Below are positions 60,103 through 64,000 of a stretch of 64,000 nt of DNA, in pieces. The DNA is taken from the NCBI RefSeq assembly GCF_040045035.1, contig NZ_JBDZDS010000007.1:186001-250000 (forward strand), written 5' to 3'. The notes under the pieces were generated by a model that had not been told where the DNA came from, made no database searches, and saw only the letters and a list, made by a program, of their open reading frames with translations. Made by a program: the position numbers and the translations under genes. Origin of the DNA: Pseudaminobacter sp040045035. Lineage in GTDB: Bacteria; Pseudomonadota; Alphaproteobacteria; Rhizobiales; Rhizobiaceae. Each line of letters starts with the position of its first letter. The first letter of the stretch is position 1.

Positions 60103-60862
60103 GAATCTGGATCCTTTCCGACCTCCACCTCGAACACGCCGACCTGACGGAGCCGCTCGAGCCGCCGCAGGCGGATGTCTGCGTCATCTCCGGGGACCTC
60201 TGCCGTGGCATCGACAACGGCATTCGCTGGCTTACCCGGCACATCGCCCCGGCGATGCCCTGCATCTACGTCGCCGGCAATCACGAGTTCTACAAGGGAT
60301 CCATCCAAGAGGGCATCGCGGCCGGCCGTGCCGCAGCGCAGGCAGCACCGGGCGTACACTTCCTCGAGAATGAGGCCGTCATCATCAACGGCGTGCGATT
60401 CCTTGGCGCCACCCTCTGGACCGACTTCCGGATACAGGGCGCTCCGGAAGCCGCCATGGATCATGCCCGCCGGCGGATGAACGACTACCGGCAGATCTCA
60501 TGGCAGAGGAATCCATGGAAGCGGTTCCTGCCGCTCCATGCCTACAGGATTCACCAGGAATCGAGGGCATTCCTGGATGCGGAACTGAGCTCGAGTCCTT
60601 CACCCACTGTCGTGGTCACCCACCATCTGCCGCATCCCCGGTCGCTTCCGGGACTATTCAAAGGCGACCTGACGAATGCCGCCTTTGCCTCGGACCTATC
60701 CAGCATCCTAAAAACGGGAACGCCGGCGCTCTGGGTGCACGGCCACGTGCATGACAGCTGCGATTATGTCGTTCACAACACCCCATCGTCGCCAACCCGA
60801 GAGGATACGGCGACGAGAACAGGGCGTTTGACAGAAAGCTGATCGTCCAGGTCGAGGATTGA
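60099..60862 (+). CDS. Metallophosphoesterase, C-terminus frameshifted
   Basis: The protein begins MRIWILSDLHLEHADL, overlapping the peptidase stop (ATGA). Calcineurin-like metal motifs are all visible: SDLHLEH, VISGDLCRG, YVAGNHEFYKG, VVTHHLPHP and WVHGHVHDS. The normal ending, RIVANPRGYGDENRAF and KLIVQVED to a TGA at 60862, is in another frame after HNT because one base seems missing near 60784. The frame as read stops at 60842 with an unrelated tail. All catalytic residues precede the shift, so activity could survive. Confidence 0.75.
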
Positions 60863-61231
60863 TAGACAGAAGGAGCTGCCCCGGCGGCCCATGTTGGGCT
60901 GCGGTGTAAACGGCAGCTTTGCGCCCCATGTCGGACGTAACGATCAGCTTTGCCTTCGCCTGGAAGCGGACATTGCCGGCGCGAAGCTGGAGGTCGGGGG
61001 GCGCCATTTTCGGGCCGAGGCCGCGACTCCGGCGTAAACGGGGGCTGATCGGTAGTGCCGCGGATCCGCCAGGCAGGTTCAGAAGTGCCGGATCCCATGG
61101 TCGGGTGATTTCGACTACCGAGGAACATACCGGATCGCGCTTGCCCCAGTTCCAGCAATACTTACAGCCGCTGCGACAGGACAGACGGAAATGTGGTAGA
61201 CGGCAGATTCGCTCTGCATGCTTCAGAAGTT
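60863..61231. other. Intergenic stretch without a convincing gene
   Basis: This 370-base stretch between the metallophosphoesterase and the PycTM-like gene has open frames on both strands but no recognisable protein or ribosome binding site. Confidence 0.4.
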
Positions 61232-61254
61232 GGTCGGACGGATCAGGTCCGACC
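61232..61254 (-). terminator. Hairpin at the end of the PycTM-like gene
   Basis: A perfect 8-bp stem GGTCGGAC/GTCCGACC (61232-61239, 61247-61254) with a 7-nt loop contains the stop codon of the minus-strand gene. AACTTC follows on that strand, so it is a plausible but weak terminator. Confidence 0.45.
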
Positions 61255-61794
61255 GGAGGCTGTCAGAAGCAGCGCATAGGCCAGCACCATCGCGATCAAC
61301 CCACGAAACGCGAGGCTCACGAAGCGATACTTGGCTTTGGCAATTAGCGACAGGTTGTCGACGTTGCCGAGGTATTCGTTGAACAGGAACTCCATGTCGT
61401 TTCGCTCGCTGGCAGCCAGCAGCGCGGTACGGTTCGCATCCCAGCCGCCCCAGAATAGCGACGTCGAGCGGCCGACGCGGCGAGGCAGAACGACGATGAT
61501 GGCGGCGATCAGCGAGAAGATGGCCGCCAACGCCATGCAGGCGGAAAAGATCGCAATTGGAAAATCGGCATCAATATAACGCTGCCATTGAAAGGCGGCG
61601 CGCCCTTCTGTTGAAGTTATGATAAATGCGATCATGAATGTAAATATGTAAGCCGCCTTTTGATCTGCGATCTTTATTTGATCGTAGAAAACGTCGTTTA
61701 TCTTCTTCAAGTGATCAAAATAGTCGTTTCCGTGAGTCAATTCATTCGCGTTGCTGCCTACTACAGCAGTATCAAAATTTACAATGTCGTCCAT
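61243..61794 (-). CDS. PycTM-like membrane protein (DUF5706, Pycsar effector type)
   Basis: The 183-residue protein has NDYFDHLKKINDVFYDQIKI followed by ADQKAAYIFTFMIAFIITST, the first membrane helix with the conserved Ala-Asp-x-Lys-Ala motif. Two further membrane segments are at about 80-105 and 162-180. A soluble stretch lies between them (WDANRTALLAASERNDMEFL). This is the layout of PycTM effectors, which disrupt the membrane on binding cCMP or cUMP. The pyrimidine cyclase partner is not in the window, so it may be an orphan or a different use of the fold. AGGATAT precedes the ATG. Confidence 0.65.
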   Translation of the reverse strand: MDDIVNFDTAVVGSNANELTHGNDYFDHLKKINDVFYDQIKIADQKAAYIFTFMIAFIITSTEGRAAFQWQRYIDADFPIAIFSACMALAAIFSLIAAIIVVLPRRVGRSTSLFWGGWDANRTALLAASERNDMEFLFNEYLGNVDNLSLIAKAKYRFVSLAFRGLIAMVLAYALLLTASGRT

Positions 61795-61939
61795 ATATCC
61801 TCGCGATCTCAGAACGTATTTGTAAGTGCAAGCAGTGTTGCGACATTACACAATAACGTTCAGCATGTATATTGACAGGTTTGTAAAGTTCCGGACATAA
61901 CGCCCTCTCAAAAATCGAGGGGAAATTACCATCACTTCT

Positions 61940-64000
61940 GTGCGCGGCTATTTCACGGTCTCGCTGATGATGTCAGCGGCGCTTGGCGGGCAGATTGCTG
62001 CCGCCGATCCGATCGCGCGCGCCCGGCCGGCAGCGGGTTCCGTCATTGCGCACAAAGTCGGCGAAGAAGTCCGCTTCGTGGAGGTGTCCGACTGGCGTTA
62101 CGTCGACCTGCATCAGGATGTGGTGGCAGGCGACTATTTGCGCACCAACGCCAACGGCAATCTTGCCGTCCTGTTTGCCGACCGCACACAGATGCGCCTT
62201 GGCCGTAATACGACGCTACTGGTGAAGAATGCCACAGCGGGTCAGGATGCCGAGTTTGCGCTGGAAGGCGGAACCATCTGGGCGCGCGCCGAGCGTGGCG
62301 GAACGGGGCTGACTGTCGATACACCGGCCGCCGCCGCCGCAATTCGCGGCACCGACTGGACGCTCACTGTCGATGGCAACGGCCGCACTTCTCTGATCGT
62401 TCTCGAAGGCAAGGTCGAGCTTGCCAACGAGTTCGGCACCGTCACGGCGGTCCAGGGCGAGGCGGCGGTCGCCAATATCGGCTCGGCGCCGACAAAGGTC
62501 ATCATCGTCAATCCGTCCGACCGCGAGCAGATGCAGTTCTTCTTGTCGCTGCGCGGCTCGTTCAACACGCTGCCGGCCTCGCCGCTGTCGAGCCCCGACA
62601 TGCGCAAGGCGCGCAGCCAGATCAATGCCAAGGCACCTGGGGAACGGTCCACCGAGGATTGGGTGACGCTCGCCGAGGTCAACCTCTCCTATGACGGCAG
62701 GCATGCCGCGCAGGAGGCCGTGCGGCAGGCACGCGGCTTCCGACTCTCGCCCGCCCAGGCCGCACGTCTCGCCCTGATCGAAGCGCTGATTGCTGGCGCC
62801 GAGAAACGCTATGAAGAAGCGGCCAGGCTGTTCAAGCGGTCGGCTCCTGCGCTCGACAGGCGCCGCCGCGCCATGGCTGTGTATGGCGGATACTACGCGC
62901 GTGCGCTCGCCGATCCAGCGCGAACGGAAGAGCCGCCCCAGATCAGCGACGGCCCCTATGCAGCCATCGCGGAAGCGCTGACTATGGGTTTCCTAGTCGA
63001 CATCAAGTCGGCCATTGCAGTTCTCGAAAAGGCCGAACGGCGCTATCCAGACAATCCGACGCTTCCGGCGGCGCGGGCTCAGTTCGCCATGCTGCTGGAC
63101 GATCGGCGGAAGGTGGAGGAGGGCGTGGAGCGGGCGCTTACGCTCGACCCCGATGATCCGATGGCGCTTGAAGCGCGCGCAAACTATCGCGCCGGCATCA
63201 AGGGCGACGTGGAGGGTGCCTATGCTGACCTGACGCGCGCCTCCGAGCTTGCGCCCGGGAGCACAACGATCTGGAATGCGCTCGGATTGGTGCAGAACGC
63301 TCGTGGCGCCTCGCGCGAGGCGGAAGCCGCTCTGAAGCGCGCCATCGAGCTCGATCCGCAGGACCCGGTTTCGCACATCAACCTGGCCTATCTCTATCTC
63401 GACCAAGACCGCATCGCGGAAGCGCGCAAAGAGATCGACACGGCGTTTGAGGTCGATCCGACCTTCGACATCGCGCTTCTAGCGCGCGGCCGCTACCACA
63501 TGCAGACCGGTGAACTGGAAAAGGCGCGCGAGGATCTTCTGGCCGGCACGACCGCCAGCCCCGCCGACTCTCAAGGCTTGTTGCTGCTCAGCGCCGCGCA
63601 TTACGAAAGCGGCGATCTGGAGCCGGGCCGCCAGGCGCTGGACAATGCCGAAAGGATGGATGCCAACGACCCGGTGTCCGCCTCCTTCAGGACTGCCGTG
63701 GCCATCGACGGCTATGATTCCGACACCGCGATCCGCAGTGCGCAGGAAATGCTCAAGCGAACGCGCGCGCGGGGCGGCGACTTCGCGGCGCTGAGCGCCA
63801 ATCACGACGAGGGCTCGACCCTCAACGACGCCTATCGGCTGCAGGGCATGGATGCTCGCGGCCGTTATTATGGCGAGGCGGTGTTCGACCCGTTCTCGGC
63901 CGCCGGCTATATCGACCAGACGGTCTCCGGCGCGCCCAACCCCTTCGTCAACCAGCTCGACTTCGGCAGCACGACGCCCGAGCCGAGCATCGACGATTCC
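61940..64000 (+). CDS. FecR-domain and TPR protein, runs off the window
   Basis: The frame is open to the last base. A GTG start at 61940 gives a signal peptide (MRGYFTVSLMMSAALGGQIA) but has no close ribosome binding site. The FecR domain follows: VVAGDYLRTNANGNLAVLFA, TQMRLGRNTTLLV, and AAAAIRGTDWTLTVDGNGRT. TPR-like repeats come next (for example EAALKRAIELDPQDPVSHIN and ARKEIDTAFEVDPTFDIALL). The end, YGEAVFDPFSAAGYIDQTVS, may start an outer-membrane barrel region. It is an envelope protein of unknown role, divergent from the PycTM-like gene. Confidence 0.8.
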   Translation, partial: MRGYFTVSLMMSAALGGQIAAADPIARARPAAGSVIAHKVGEEVRFVEVSDWRYVDLHQDVVAGDYLRTNANGNLAVLFADRTQMRLGRNTTLLVKNATAGQDAEFALEGGTIWARAERGGTGLTVDTPAAAAAIRGTDWTLTVDGNGRTSLIVLEGKVELANEFGTVTAVQGEAAVANIGSAPTKVIIVNPSDREQMQFFLSLRGSFNTLPASPLSSPDMRKARSQINAKAPGERSTEDWVTLAEVNLSYDGRHAAQEAVRQARGFRLSPAQAARLALIEALIAGAEKRYEEAARLFKRSAPALDRRRRAMAVYGGYYARALADPARTEEPPQISDGPYAAIAEALTMGFLVDIKSAIAVLEKAERRYPDNPTLPAARAQFAMLLDDRRKVEEGVERALTLDPDDPMALEARANYRAGIKGDVEGAYADLTRASELAPGSTTIWNALGLVQNARGASREAEAALKRAIELDPQDPVSHINLAYLYLDQDRIAEARKEIDTAFEVDPTFDIALLARGRYHMQTGELEKAREDLLAGTTASPADSQGLLLLSAAHYESGDLEPGRQALDNAERMDANDPVSASFRTAVAIDGYDSDTAIRSAQEMLKRTRARGGDFAALSANHDEGSTLNDAYRLQGMDARGRYYGEAVFDPFSAAGYIDQTVSGAPNPFVNQLDFGSTTPEPSIDDS

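Noticed and set aside
1..64000. CRISPR arrays, rRNA and tRNA genes
   Set aside because: No regularly spaced repeats and no cloverleaf-like or rRNA-like sequence was seen.

Overview
The window is high-GC alphaproteobacterial chromosome, most like Rhizobiales of the Mesorhizobium/Aminobacter/Phyllobacteriaceae type. That call rests on codon use, many ABC uptake operons with divergent LysR regulators, Tat-exported oxidoreductases, and IS3-family elements of rhizobial style. I see no rRNA, tRNA or CRISPR array. Much of the window is accessory DNA, with a decayed prophage, two IS-derived structures and several single-base frameshifts.

Layout. (1) 1-6.8 kb: one end of a prophage or prophage remnant. 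It has a lambda gpM-like minor tail protein, a ribbon-helix-helix gene under a palindromic operator, small unknown genes, a stand-alone FtsH-type (M41) peptidase domain, a lower-GC membrane protein, a zinc-ribbon protein, a stand-alone HsdR-N-type nuclease and a truncated tyrosine integrase. (2) 6.8-9.1 kb: remains of a surface-polysaccharide locus (glycosyltransferase fragment, NeuD-type acetyltransferase) and an inactive IS3-family element. (3) 9.2-22.8 kb: an in-frame EgtB-EgtD fusion for ergothioneine synthesis, RecQ, four exported or formerly exported alpha/beta hydrolases (one frameshifted), an IorAB-like molybdenum hydroxylase, a DUF302 protein, and a broken YVTN beta-propeller gene with an IS scrap. 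(4) 22.8-33.7 kb: a spermidine/putrescine-type ABC operon, then an operon with a D-amino-acid-type transaminase, a polar amino-acid ABC system, a DmpA-type S58 aminopeptidase and an amidase, with a divergent LysR gene. (5) 34.7-44.1 kb: photolyase, an M24 peptidase with a GAF protein, and an oligopeptide ABC system split around an XRE-cupin regulator. (6) 44.1-55 kb: acetylpolyamine amidohydrolase, GNAT, BKACE (DUF849), class III aminotransferase and a dimethylformamidase-like hydrolase, then a divergent LysR gene and a second polyamine-type ABC operon. This reads as an amine or amide scavenging locus. (7) 55-61 kb: a chimeric IS made of two IS3-family 5' halves joined tail to tail, then a small island with a divergent XRE regulator, DUF6634, AAA+ ATPase, M41-like peptidase and metallophosphoesterase. 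(8) 61.2-64 kb: a PycTM-like (DUF5706) membrane protein divergent from a FecR-TPR envelope protein that runs off the window.

The best candidate for an undescribed system is the 56.8-60.9 kb island. There an AAA+ ATPase and a detached FtsH-type peptidase domain are translationally coupled to a metallophosphoesterase, beside an orphan Pycsar-like effector. The EgtB-EgtD fusion, the chimeric IS and the palindromic operator of the ribbon-helix-helix gene are the other notable signals.
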